Shown: one piece after another, positions 17,002 to 25,858 of the stretch
How the letters are laid out: every line of letters begins with the position of its first letter
How positions within the stretch are numbered: position 1 is the stretch's first letter
Assembly (NCBI RefSeq): GCF_032999765.1
Contig: NZ_CP136051.1
Coordinates: 1,774,417-1,838,416 of the forward strand
DNA: 64,000 nucleotides
Source: Imperialibacter roseus
Lineage (GTDB): Bacteria > Bacteroidota > Bacteroidia > Cytophagales > Cyclobacteriaceae
Direction: 5' to 3'
Notes under the pieces: generated by a model
Told to the model about the DNA's origin: nothing
The model's database searches: none
What the model saw: only the letters and a program-made list of their open reading frames with translations
Program-made: the position numbers and the translations under genes

Positions 17002-19017
17002 ATGGAACATCATCATCATACTAGCAATCATGAGCATCATGCTCACGAACATTCTAAACACAGCGGTTCGCACCACCACGGTCACCACGCCCACATGATT
17101 GAGGACTTCAAAAAACGGTTTTGGGTGTCCGTCGCACTAACGCTGCCTATTTTGGCGCTGTCCAAGATGGTGCAGGGATGGCTGGGGTTCGAATTCGGTT
17201 TTCCGGGCGATCAATATGTTTTGTTTGGGCTGTCCACGGTGATATTCTTTTATGGTGGCTGGCCATTCCTGAAAGGGTTTGTCGATGAGGTAAAAGAGAA
17301 GACACCAGGCATGATGTTGCTGATTGCGGTGGCTATTACTGTAGCTTATGGCTACAGTTCGGCAGTGGTATTCGGCTTGGAGGGAAAAGACTTCTTCTGG
17401 GAGTTGGCCACGCTGATTGTCATCATGTTGCTGGGGCATTGGATCGAAATGAAGTCGGTGATGGGGGCTTCCCGGGCACTGGAACTTCTCGTTCAGATGA
17501 TGCCTTCAGATGCGCACCTTGTTAAAGGGGACGATGTGAAGGATGTGCAGGTTAGCGAATTGAAGAAGAACGATATCATTCTCATTAAAGCTAACGAAAA
17601 GCTTCCCGCTGACGGTGTGATAGCGGAAGGTGAAAGCTACCTGGACGAAAGTATGCTTACAGGAGAAAGTAAGCCGGTGAAAAAGAGCAAAGGGGATGAG
17701 GTTATTGGTGGGTCTGTGAATGGCAATCAGTCCTTCAAAGTGAAGGTGGCGAAGACAGGGGAGGAGAGCTACCTGAATAAGGTGATTAAACTTGTGCAGG
17801 ACGCACAAAAGGCAAAGTCGAAAACGCAGAACCTGGCCAATACGGCTGCCAAGTGGCTGGCCTATGTGGCCTTAAGTGCTGGTGCCATTACGCTCATCGT
17901 TTGGCTCGTCATGGGTAAACCGTTCGATTATGCCCTGGAGCGCATGGTGACTGTGATGGTGATTTCCTGTCCGCACGCATTGGGACTGGCTATTCCTCTC
18001 GTCGTGGCTATTTCTACCGCAGTTTCGGCAAGCAAGGGGCTGCTAATCAGGAACAGAACGGCTTTTGAGAATGCGAGAAAGATTTCAGCGTTTGTGTTCG
18101 ATAAAACAGGCACCCTTACGGAAGGTAAGTTTGGTGTTTCCCGGTACGAAAGCCTGAGCGATGACCTGAAGAAGGAAGATATGTTGACAGCTGTGGCGTC
18201 GTTGGAGCAAAGTTCAGAACACCCTATTGCACAAGGTATTGTGAAGGCTGCTAAAGAGATGAAATTGACGCTGGGAAAAGTGGAGAATTTTGAATCTCTA
18301 ACGTCCAAGGGTATTCAGGGAAGTGTTGATGGCAAAAACTGGAAAGTAGTAAGCCCAGGGTATTTAAAGGAAAAGAGCATCGACGTGCCGAAGGAAGCGG
18401 GTGCCGATGCTGCTGAGACTATTGTGTTTGTGCTCCGGGAAGAAAAGTTGGTCGGGTTTGTAGCGCTGTCTGATAAAATCCGGGAGGAGAGTGCCGATGC
18501 CATCAAAACACTGAAGTCGAAAGGCATGAAGCTATTCATGGCAACTGGCGACAATGAGAAGACAGCGAAAGCAGTTAGTGATAAGCTGGGACTCGATGGC
18601 TATTACAGCGAGGTGCTGCCCGACCAAAAGGTCGACATCATTAAGAAGCTTCAGAAGGAAGGTCACTTTGTAGCCATGACCGGCGACGGAGTAAATGACG
18701 CCCCGGCGCTTGCTCAGGCCAATGTGGGTATCGCAGTGGGCTCAGGAACCGATGTGGCGGCAGAGACGGCCGATATCATTCTGGTGAATAGCAACCCAAA
18801 GGACATTGCCAATCTGGTAATTTTTGGCAGGGCCACCTACAAGAAGATGATTCAAAACCTTGTATGGGCAACGGGTTACAACGCCGTTGCGTTGCCGTTA
18901 GCGACTGGGTTTATTCCCGGCTTGGTGATAAGTCCAGCCATTGGTGCTGTGTTTATGAGCCTAAGCACGATCATCGTGGCCATTAACGCTCAGCTGCTTA
19001 AGCGGTCGATGAAATAG
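17002..19017 (+). CDS. copB: CPH-type copper P-type ATPase, CopB type
   Basis: A 671-residue P1B-3-like ATPase. In place of an HMA domain the N-terminal ~33 residues are extremely His-rich. The transmembrane metal motif is CPH (about residue 323) rather than CPC. The other motifs are complete: TGES, DKTGTLTEG (about 367), SEHPIA, and GDGVNDAPALAQA (about 560). P1B-3 pumps are linked to Cu(II) or Cu(I) export at high copper. Together with CopA (4296) the cluster holds both pump classes. Confidence 0.92.
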   Translation: MEHHHHTSNHEHHAHEHSKHSGSHHHGHHAHMIEDFKKRFWVSVALTLPILALSKMVQGWLGFEFGFPGDQYVLFGLSTVIFFYGGWPFLKGFVDEVKEKTPGMMLLIAVAITVAYGYSSAVVFGLEGKDFFWELATLIVIMLLGHWIEMKSVMGASRALELLVQMMPSDAHLVKGDDVKDVQVSELKKNDIILIKANEKLPADGVIAEGESYLDESMLTGESKPVKKSKGDEVIGGSVNGNQSFKVKVAKTGEESYLNKVIKLVQDAQKAKSKTQNLANTAAKWLAYVALSAGAITLIVWLVMGKPFDYALERMVTVMVISCPHALGLAIPLVVAISTAVSASKGLLIRNRTAFENARKISAFVFDKTGTLTEGKFGVSRYESLSDDLKKEDMLTAVASLEQSSEHPIAQGIVKAAKEMKLTLGKVENFESLTSKGIQGSVDGKNWKVVSPGYLKEKSIDVPKEAGADAAETIVFVLREEKLVGFVALSDKIREESADAIKTLKSKGMKLFMATGDNEKTAKAVSDKLGLDGYYSEVLPDQKVDIIKKLQKEGHFVAMTGDGVNDAPALAQANVGIAVGSGTDVAAETADIILVNSNPKDIANLVIFGRATYKKMIQNLVWATGYNAVALPLATGFIPGLVISPAIGAVFMSLSTIIVAINAQLLKRSMK

Positions 19018-19073
19018 TAGCCAGGCGGGTTGACCGCTAGGGGGGACATTTAAGACATTGAACATCATTGAAA

Positions 19074-19292
19074 ATGAATGAAGTTATTTTAGAATCTAAG
19101 ATTACCTGCCCGAAATGCGGACATCAAAAAGACGAAACCATGCCCACTGACGCATGCCAATTCTTCTATGAATGTGAAAGCTGTCACGAAGTGCTAAAGC
19201 CCAAAGCCGGTGATTGCTGCGTGTATTGCAGCTATGGTACTAAGCCATGCCCGCCAATTCAAATGAGCGAAGGGGAGGACTGTTGTTCCTGA
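19074..19292 (+). CDS. GDCCVxC family small metal-binding protein
   Basis: A 72-residue cytoplasmic protein started at the ATG at 19074. A TTG two codons upstream is less likely. It has two N-terminal CxxC knuckles (CPKC, CESC), the signature GDCCVYCSYG, then KPCPPIQ, and a final DCCS. It is essentially a cysteine cage, found in other genomes near heavy-metal genes. It may buffer Cu(I) or mercury-like metals (inference). Some relatives use selenocysteine at this motif, but here all positions are Cys. Confidence 0.8.
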   Translation: MNEVILESKITCPKCGHQKDETMPTDACQFFYECESCHEVLKPKAGDCCVYCSYGTKPCPPIQMSEGEDCCS

Positions 19293-19312
19293 AAGAAGGA
19301 GTTGGTTGAGCG

Positions 19313-20614
19313 CTAATAATTAATCAGTAAATAAGCCCCTGCTCCTACAAGGTAGCCCAACAAGGCCCAGGGAGTGATGCGCTTGAAATACCAAACGAAA
19401 TCAATCTTTAGCATGCCCATCACAGCTACGCCCGCAGCTGATCCAATGATCAGCATACTTCCACCAGTGCCGGCTGCATAAGCCAGAAACTCCCAAATTC
19501 TGCTGTCAGTGGGGAAATACTCTATGCCCTCCATAGCCACAGAAGGATCGGGAGGAGGCAAAGGGTACATACCCTGCGCTGCAGCAACCAGCGGCACGTT
19601 GTCGATAATAGAGGAGGCGATGCCCGTTACGAAAATAACAAGGTCGTTGTTTCCTATCTTTTCAGATAGAGTTTGGCTGAGTGCTTCCAGCTGACCAGTG
19701 CTTTCCAGGCATGCTATTGCCAGCAGAATGCCCAGAAAGAAGAAAACACTTGATACGTCAATCTTTTGTAGGGCCCTGATCACAGAGAAGTTGGCCGTTA
19801 CTTCTTCAGGAGCTTTTCTCTGCAAAATCTCCACTGTGACCCATAAAATTGCCAGCCCAAGCAGCATACCCATGAAAGGAGGGAGACCGGTGAGGGTTTT
19901 AAAAATGGGCACGAAAATAAGTGCCGCCATACCAACACCAAAAATAAGTCTGCGATCAAAATCTTTGACATGGTCTGTCGGTTTTTGAATCGAAGTTTTG
20001 TCAAATACGCCTTTCATTCGAGTAGAGATAAAGATTAAGGGAACAACCATTGACAGGAGGCTTGGAATAAAAAGGCTCCTGATAATGTTCCAGCTTGTGA
20101 TTTGACCCTCGATCCAAAGCATAGTGGTGGTTATGTCGCCAATGGGTGTCCAGGCACCGCCGGCATTGGCAGCTATCACTACCACACCCCCAAAGAACTT
20201 AATATCTTCTTTGGTGTGAATGATCTTGCGAAGCAGGGAAACCATTACAATGGAGGTAGTGAGGTTGTCCAGAATGGCCGACATGAAAAAGGTAAGCAGA
20301 CTAATAACCCAGAGTAGCTGGATTTTATTTCTGGTGGTGATCCGTTTAGTGATGGTTTGAAAGCCTCTGTGGTTGTCGACCAACTCCACGATGGTCATGG
20401 CCCCCATCAGAAACAGCAGAATGCTGGTGATGTCCGACAAGTGATCGTGCAGGAGAAGCCAGGGTTCTGAGATGTCGCTGCTCCCAAGAAAGTAAATGGT
20501 CCAGCAGAGAATGCCTGTTAGAAGCGCAAAAGCTGTTTTATTGATGCCTAGCCTGTGCTCAAATACAATGCATAGATAACCAACGACAAAGACTAATATG
20601 AGGAGAATGTGCAT
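19313..20614 (-). CDS. nhaD: NhaD-type sodium:proton antiporter
   Basis: A 433-residue membrane protein of the ion transporter superfamily with 11-13 helices. Conserved blocks typical of NhaD are present: ILDNLTTSIVMV, ANAGGAWTPIGDITTTMLW, SIIDNVPLVAAAQGM and IGSAAGVAVMG. It exchanges Na+ or Li+ for protons, which fits a marine or saline habitat. It converges with the copper island, leaving only about 20 bp between stops. A strong palindrome lies about 80 bp upstream of the start. Confidence 0.88.
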   Translation of the reverse strand: MHILLILVFVVGYLCIVFEHRLGINKTAFALLTGILCWTIYFLGSSDISEPWLLLHDHLSDITSILLFLMGAMTIVELVDNHRGFQTITKRITTRNKIQLLWVISLLTFFMSAILDNLTTSIVMVSLLRKIIHTKEDIKFFGGVVVIAANAGGAWTPIGDITTTMLWIEGQITSWNIIRSLFIPSLLSMVVPLIFISTRMKGVFDKTSIQKPTDHVKDFDRRLIFGVGMAALIFVPIFKTLTGLPPFMGMLLGLAILWVTVEILQRKAPEEVTANFSVIRALQKIDVSSVFFFLGILLAIACLESTGQLEALSQTLSEKIGNNDLVIFVTGIASSIIDNVPLVAAAQGMYPLPPPDPSVAMEGIEYFPTDSRIWEFLAYAAGTGGSMLIIGSAAGVAVMGMLKIDFVWYFKRITPWALLGYLVGAGAYLLINY

Positions 20615-20690
20615 AGTAAACCGCCGTGTTTTATAATCAAAATGAAATGATTTTGGTCTGACAGTTTACAGAAGCAAAGTAGATACAAAT

Positions 20691-20716
20691 GTTGTTTTTA
20701 CTTTGGTAAAAACAAC
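20691..20716. promoter_or_regulatory. Perfect 11-bp inverted repeat upstream of nhaD
   Basis: Arms GTTGTTTTTAC and GTAAAAACAAC surround TTTG, 77 bp upstream of the nhaD start codon. No T run on either side fits a terminator for the rubredoxin-type gene, whose stop is at 20781. An operator is the better guess. The regulator is unknown. Confidence 0.45.
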
Positions 20717-20780
20717 TCAAAGTGGCATGTTTATTTTGGGGGAATTTCAAACGGAAAAACGTGCTGCTAAAGTCCGCTAG

Positions 20781-22223
20781 TTACGCATTTAGGCTTGTTT
20801 TATGGAAGGAATTTTTGGGCGCTCCGCAGGTAGGGCATGTGTATGTTTCAGGTAGTTGATGGAATGCTACGCCCGGGCCTATTCCGCTCGCTGTATCACC
20901 CAAATTTTCGTCGTAAATAGTCAAACACTCTTCGCATTGGTAGTGCGACTTTGCATCTGAAAGCTCTACTTTGACCTCTTTTTTTCTTTCATTGCTTTTC
21001 TCATCCAGTTGCTCGTAGTACATGTAGCTAAGCTCCAGCAGCAGGGGAGGGATGATTTCCTTTGTGATGTCTTTCACAAAGTACTGGTACTCCATCAGGT
21101 TGGGGTTGAAGTCTTTGGAGAACTGGATATTGTATGTCGGCACATCACCCCCTGCTTCATTTCTTTCGATGACCACAGAGGTAAAAAGTGTCACATTTTT
21201 GTTGGACACGATAGAGAAAGTAAGCCCGTATGTGCTGATATCCATTTTGTCCATTTCCCGAACCAGAAAGCTTTTTAGTTCCATGGCTTCGTTATCAAGC
21301 ACAGGGATATGCCAGTTCAACTCCAGCGATGAGTGCCGCATGTTGATGCCATACCTGCCGAGTAGTTTCTCCCAACCAATACGATGTTTTTCTTCAATGC
21401 CCTTGAGGATAAAGGATTTCCATGGTGAAAGACTGATTTTCCCTATGTCTGTTTCGATACATCGCTGGCAAAGCGCTTTCAAAAACCTGATGTCAAACTG
21501 ATTGTTTCGCCAGTAAAGCCCCAGCCAATACTTTCCATCGGGTATACGGTTGAACCCTTCGTAGTAAGGGAAGTTGACATCCGGATAAACCAGGGCTTCT
21601 TTTACAGGTTGTGTGTTAATTTTTACTCGTTCAAGGGCAGTCTGGTACAGGCTTTCAAAGGATATGTCTTCTTTTTCGTTTCTGGCTTCTTCCAGTGCTC
21701 TGGCCATCTTCGCTATGTCATAGCCATAAATCAAGCTGGGTGCCGCCCAGGGCCTGCTGCCCATTTCATCTGACCTGAGGTACAAATACCAGTAGTTTTC
21801 TATACCCGATGCGATGAAATTGAATTGACCGGATACCAACGGCACCATGCTTTGGCTGGGGTCGACAATGTTGATTTTGTAGCCCGGCCGGTAGTCAAAC
21901 GAGTCGAGTATATAGTGATAGATATGTGGCGCCAGCCAGCTTCTGCGAGGCATTACGTCGAGAGAGACGTAGGAGGTTACTATGTTTTGATACTGATTGG
22001 CGTTGATTTCGTAGTCTGTTTGAATGGAAGCAAACGTTTTGTCAAGATAGCTCCTATCAAAGGTGTCCGCTGGAAAGAGGATGTCCTGCCTGGAGCCAAA
22101 GTGGATATACGAAGAGCCCAAATGGCTGGCGGTTTGAATGATCTTCAAAAAGTCGCCTGGTGAGATGATGCCACCCTTTACAAATACCCTTACCAGATTG
22201 AGTTTATCCATTGTTTCTTGCAC
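20781..22223 (-). CDS. Rubredoxin-tailed NiR/SiR-like protein without catalytic cysteines
   Basis: A 480-residue protein. Residues about 10-60 (GGIISPGDFLKIIQTA, then FGSRQDILFP) and about 300-370 look like the ferredoxin-like half-domains of nitrite/sulfite reductases. The C-x5-C and C-x3-C motifs that hold the 4Fe-4S/siroheme centre are missing; the only Cys pair of that region is CQRC. The last ~55 residues are a rubredoxin (CEEC and CPTC). It starts 6 bp after the nitrate reductase stop, so the two are certainly co-transcribed. It probably carries electrons for nitrate reduction, or is a scaffold (inference). Confidence 0.8.
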   Translation of the reverse strand: MQETMDKLNLVRVFVKGGIISPGDFLKIIQTASHLGSSYIHFGSRQDILFPADTFDRSYLDKTFASIQTDYEINANQYQNIVTSYVSLDVMPRRSWLAPHIYHYILDSFDYRPGYKINIVDPSQSMVPLVSGQFNFIASGIENYWYLYLRSDEMGSRPWAAPSLIYGYDIAKMARALEEARNEKEDISFESLYQTALERVKINTQPVKEALVYPDVNFPYYEGFNRIPDGKYWLGLYWRNNQFDIRFLKALCQRCIETDIGKISLSPWKSFILKGIEEKHRIGWEKLLGRYGINMRHSSLELNWHIPVLDNEAMELKSFLVREMDKMDISTYGLTFSIVSNKNVTLFTSVVIERNEAGGDVPTYNIQFSKDFNPNLMEYQYFVKDITKEIIPPLLLELSYMYYEQLDEKSNERKKEVKVELSDAKSHYQCEECLTIYDENLGDTASGIGPGVAFHQLPETYTCPTCGAPKNSFHKTSLNA

Positions 22224-22229
22224 TCACGG

Positions 22230-25200
22230 TCAATTTAGAACTTCGGCAGGAATAGCCTCAAGATTAAGAATATTTTTTACTTCAGGTTTGCAACTGCCGC
22301 AGCCGAGTCCGGCCCCAGTAGCTTTGCAAAGGGACGGCAAATCGCTGCATCCACCGGCAATGGCTTTTTTGATATTGCCTTCGCCAACATTGTTGCAGCT
22401 GCACACCAGTTTGCCCAGCACAGCTTCTTTTTGCGAGCCCGACCGCAGCAAGCTTTTTCGTTTGTCCGACAGCTCCGTGCCATTTTCTATCAATTCCCTG
22501 AACTCGGCAAACTCAGCCTTGTCGCCCATAAGAATGACGCCCACCAGCTTGTCGTGATGAATGATGCACTTTTTGTAGTAGGAGAGGCCCTTGTCCACAA
22601 GCAATATTTCATCATAGGCGGGGTCATTTTCAGGTGCCTCTGCCATGCCTATGGAACACAGCGAAACATCGGCCATTTTCAGGATGTTCATCGGCGTGCA
22701 GCCTGTGAATCGGCTGCTCAGGTCGCCATTGAGGTAGTGAGCCAGCACGTCTGCATGTTTCTCGGCGGCGGCGGTAATGCCATTGAGCTGTCCGTCATGC
22801 TCCGCTATTTCGCCCAGGGCGTAGATACTCGGGTCGCTGGTTTGCATATAGTCGTTGACTTTGATACCTCTGCCGCAGTCAAGACCAGCTTCTTTGCCCA
22901 GCTCCAAATTGGGCCTGGTGCCAATGGCATACACAATAGCGTGGCTGATAAGGCTCTTGCCACTTTTTAGTTTGGCCTCCAGGCACTGCTCATTGATCCT
23001 TTCTACCGACTGCACCTGATCGTTGGTATAGACCTGTATGCCCATGTTTTCGATTTCCTGGCGCAGCAAAGAACTGGCCAGGCTGTCGAGTTGCCGCTCC
23101 ATCAGCCTTGATGAGAGCTGGATGATGCTCACTTTGATTTTTACCTCGGCAAGGGCAGCTGCCAACTCCAGGCCAAGCAATCCACCGCCCACAACCACCA
23201 CGTGACTGCCTTGGCCCACGGTGGCTTTCAGCTCGTCGGCATTGCGGCGGTCTCGCATGGTAAAGATGCCAGGTAAGTGCATAGGTACGTCAGGTGGGAC
23301 AAACGCCCGGCTGCCGGTGGCCATCACCAGAGTGTCGTAGCTATGGCTCACACCAAACTGGTCAGTGACCATCTTGAGTGCCGGGTCAATACTTTCAATA
23401 CTGTTTGACTGATGCAGATGCACGTTGAGTTGTTCGAATTCTCCAATTTTGAATTTGAGCAGGTCTTCCCACTGCTTTTGATCATTGATGTATTCAGGCA
23501 GCAATACCCGGTTATAAAACGGAAATTCTTCCTTTGAAAATACATGAATTTCGTCGCCCAGGTTGAGCTCCCGATGGGTGTTGATGAAGCGATAGGCTGC
23601 TGCCCCAGCACCGACAATGACAATTTTCTGCGCTGGTTTCTTATGCGGTTTTACCTCTACCGCCGAAAATTTGAATCCCGGCTGCTTGGAAGTAGGGTCA
23701 AACACTGAGGAAGTAAGGTTGTTGGCCCTTGTGAGGTCATTTTGTAATGTTTTGCCCCAATGCATGGGCAGGAAAACAACTCCTTTTTTTATTGTATCAG
23801 TCAGTTTGGCCACCACTTGCACGCTGCCCCTGCTGTTTTCAATTTCTACGGCCATCCCTTCTTTGATCCCTCTTTCTGCTGCATCGTGTGGGTGAATTTC
23901 CAGAAAAGGCTTGTCGATGTGCTGCCTGAGCTTATTAACTTTGCCTGTGCGGGTCATGGTATGCCACTGGTCACGGATGCGGCCCGTGGTGAGGATGAGG
24001 GGATAATCAGGAGTTGGCTCCTCGGTAAGATTTGTTGGTGTGTCAGACTTGATCTGCGCTTTACCTGATGCTGTGTAAAACTGGCTGTCGGTAAAAAGTC
24101 TGGGCGTGCCCGGGTGAACCGAGTCGGGAACAGGCCATTGAAAAGAGCCCTCCTTCTTCAGTCTTTCGTAGCTAAGCCCCGAAATGTCGATTTTTGTGCC
24201 CCGGGTCATGCTACAGTGCTCGGCGTAAACTTCTGCCTGATTTTGGTAATCAAAGCCATGGTAGCCCATTTGCCTGGCAAAACGGATCAGTATTTCACTA
24301 TCAGCCAAAGCCTCGCCCGGTGGAGACACCACTTTGTTCAGGTGGCTTATGCGCCGGTCGGAGTTGGTCATGGTGCCTTCCTTTTCCAACCACCCGGCAG
24401 CTGGCAACACAAGATCCGCATACTGCAAGGTGTCCGATTGGGTGGAGATGTCCTGCACCACCACAAATCGAGCGTTTTTCAGTGCTTCATCTACCAGGCG
24501 GGCATCGGGCATGCTCACCACAGGGTTGGTACAGATGATCCAGATGGCTTTCATCTCGCCGCTTCGCAAAGCTTCGAACATCTGCGTGGCTGTTTTGCCA
24601 GGCTTCTCCGAAATATGGTCTACGCCCCAGTAGGCGGCCACCTCTTTTCGGTGTTCAGGGTTGAGCAGGTTCCGGTGTGACGCCAAAAGAGTAGCCATAC
24701 CGCCGACTTCCCGACCTCCCATGGCATTGGGCTGACCAGTGAGCGAGAAGGGCCCCGAACCTGGTTTACCTAACTGGCCTGTGACGAGGTTCAGGTTGAT
24801 CAGTGCCAGGTTTTTACTCAGCCCCTCAGTGCTTTGGTTGAGTCCCATGGCCCACATGGTGATAAAGCCGGTAGCATTGCCAATATAGCTGGCAGCCTGC
24901 TTGATTTGCTCCAGCGGAACGTCGCAGATATGGGCAGCTTCTTCCAGAGAGGTGCTGAGTACCTTTTGTTTGTAGTCTTCGTAGCCGTCGGTATGGTTCT
25001 GAACGAATTCCAGATCGATATCGCCATTTTCTATGAGGCATCTTCCTATGGCGTGAAGCAGGATCGTGTCGGTGCCGGGCCTGAGCTGTAAATGCAGGTC
25101 AGCCAGGCTGCACGAATCGGTAACCCTCGGGTCGATAACGATCACTTTGATGTCAGGGTGTTGTTCTTTGTGTTGTTCAAGGCGGCGGAAAAGGATGGGG

Positions 25201-25757
25201 TGGCACCAGGCCGGATTAGCACCTGCAATGAGAAAACAGTCGGCCAGTTCAATGTCTTCGTAGGAGATGGGCACCGAGTCTTCACCAAGGCTTTGGGTAT
25301 AGGCCGCCACAGCTGAACTCATGCACAGACGGCTGTTGGTGTCAATATTGTTGGTGCCAATAAAGCCTTTGGTTAGCTTATTGACAAGGTAATATTCCTC
25401 GGTCAAGCATTGGCCCGACACATAAAAACCTACGGAGTCAGGGCCGTATTTAGTAATTAAAGACTTGAACACCGCAGCCGCTCTGCCAATGGCGGTGTCC
25501 CAGTCCGTTCTCTGCATAGGGTGTGATTTACTCCACCGCATTTGTGGATATAGGAGGCGGTCGGAGTGATCGGAAACAGTATAATGGAGGTTCCTTCCTT
25601 TAGAGCAGAGCATGCCCTTGTTCACTGGGTGACTAGCATCACCAGTTAAGTTCAGCCTTCCTCTTTTGTCAACAGATACTTCTACGCCACAACCCGTACC
25701 ACAATAGGAGCAGGTTGATTTTAGGACTTTATCTGTAGATTCTTTCATAAGAGTCAA
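22230..25757 (-). CDS. Assimilatory nitrate reductase fused to FAD/NAD(P)H reductase and 2Fe-2S domain
   Basis: A 1175-residue fusion. Residues 1 to about 690 are a NasA-type molybdopterin oxidoreductase with the N-terminal 4Fe-4S motif CSYCGTGC (Cys16, 19, 23 and a Cys near 50) and the nitrate-type LPAAGWLEKEGTMTNS region. There is no Tat signal, so it is cytoplasmic. Residues about 695-1090 are a pyridine-nucleotide-disulfide reductase module (IVIVGAGAAAYRFI; VVVGGGLLGLELAAAL) as in NasB/NirB. Residues about 1115-1175 are a BFD-like 2Fe-2S domain (CSCNN, then GCGSC). It is a single-chain NAD(P)H-dependent nitrate reductase. Elsewhere these parts are usually separate subunits. Confidence 0.92.
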   Translation of the reverse strand: MTLMKESTDKVLKSTCSYCGTGCGVEVSVDKRGRLNLTGDASHPVNKGMLCSKGRNLHYTVSDHSDRLLYPQMRWSKSHPMQRTDWDTAIGRAAAVFKSLITKYGPDSVGFYVSGQCLTEEYYLVNKLTKGFIGTNNIDTNSRLCMSSAVAAYTQSLGEDSVPISYEDIELADCFLIAGANPAWCHPILFRRLEQHKEQHPDIKVIVIDPRVTDSCSLADLHLQLRPGTDTILLHAIGRCLIENGDIDLEFVQNHTDGYEDYKQKVLSTSLEEAAHICDVPLEQIKQAASYIGNATGFITMWAMGLNQSTEGLSKNLALINLNLVTGQLGKPGSGPFSLTGQPNAMGGREVGGMATLLASHRNLLNPEHRKEVAAYWGVDHISEKPGKTATQMFEALRSGEMKAIWIICTNPVVSMPDARLVDEALKNARFVVVQDISTQSDTLQYADLVLPAAGWLEKEGTMTNSDRRISHLNKVVSPPGEALADSEILIRFARQMGYHGFDYQNQAEVYAEHCSMTRGTKIDISGLSYERLKKEGSFQWPVPDSVHPGTPRLFTDSQFYTASGKAQIKSDTPTNLTEEPTPDYPLILTTGRIRDQWHTMTRTGKVNKLRQHIDKPFLEIHPHDAAERGIKEGMAVEIENSRGSVQVVAKLTDTIKKGVVFLPMHWGKTLQNDLTRANNLTSSVFDPTSKQPGFKFSAVEVKPHKKPAQKIVIVGAGAAAYRFINTHRELNLGDEIHVFSKEEFPFYNRVLLPEYINDQKQWEDLLKFKIGEFEQLNVHLHQSNSIESIDPALKMVTDQFGVSHSYDTLVMATGSRAFVPPDVPMHLPGIFTMRDRRNADELKATVGQGSHVVVVGGGLLGLELAAALAEVKIKVSIIQLSSRLMERQLDSLASSLLRQEIENMGIQVYTNDQVQSVERINEQCLEAKLKSGKSLISHAIVYAIGTRPNLELGKEAGLDCGRGIKVNDYMQTSDPSIYALGEIAEHDGQLNGITAAAEKHADVLAHYLNGDLSSRFTGCTPMNILKMADVSLCSIGMAEAPENDPAYDEILLVDKGLSYYKKCIIHHDKLVGVILMGDKAEFAEFRELIENGTELSDKRKSLLRSGSQKEAVLGKLVCSCNNVGEGNIKKAIAGGCSDLPSLCKATGAGLGCGSCKPEVKNILNLEAIPAEVLN

Positions 25758-25778
25758 TCTAAAGGGTCAATGAAAAAG

Positions 25779-25831
25779 GGAACAGTGGGGCGGCAGGTTT
25801 CCATTTCCAATTTGCACCGCCCCAGGGTTCC
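25779..25831. terminator. Terminator-like hairpin between narK and the nitrate reductase gene
   Basis: Stem arms GGAAC / GTTCC and GGGGCGG / CCGCCCC enclose a 23-nt loop, with CTTTTTC following on the minus strand and TTTT on the plus strand. It lies between the stop of narK (25859) and the start of the nitrate reductase (25757). Since the genes belong to one pathway and strand, it may be an attenuator rather than a full stop (inference). Confidence 0.6.
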
Positions 25832-25858
25832 TTTTAACCAATTCAGTAGTATGAAAAG

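Noticed and set aside
19068-19073. TTG start for the GDCCVxC protein
   Set aside because: An ATG follows two codons later and fits the family length.
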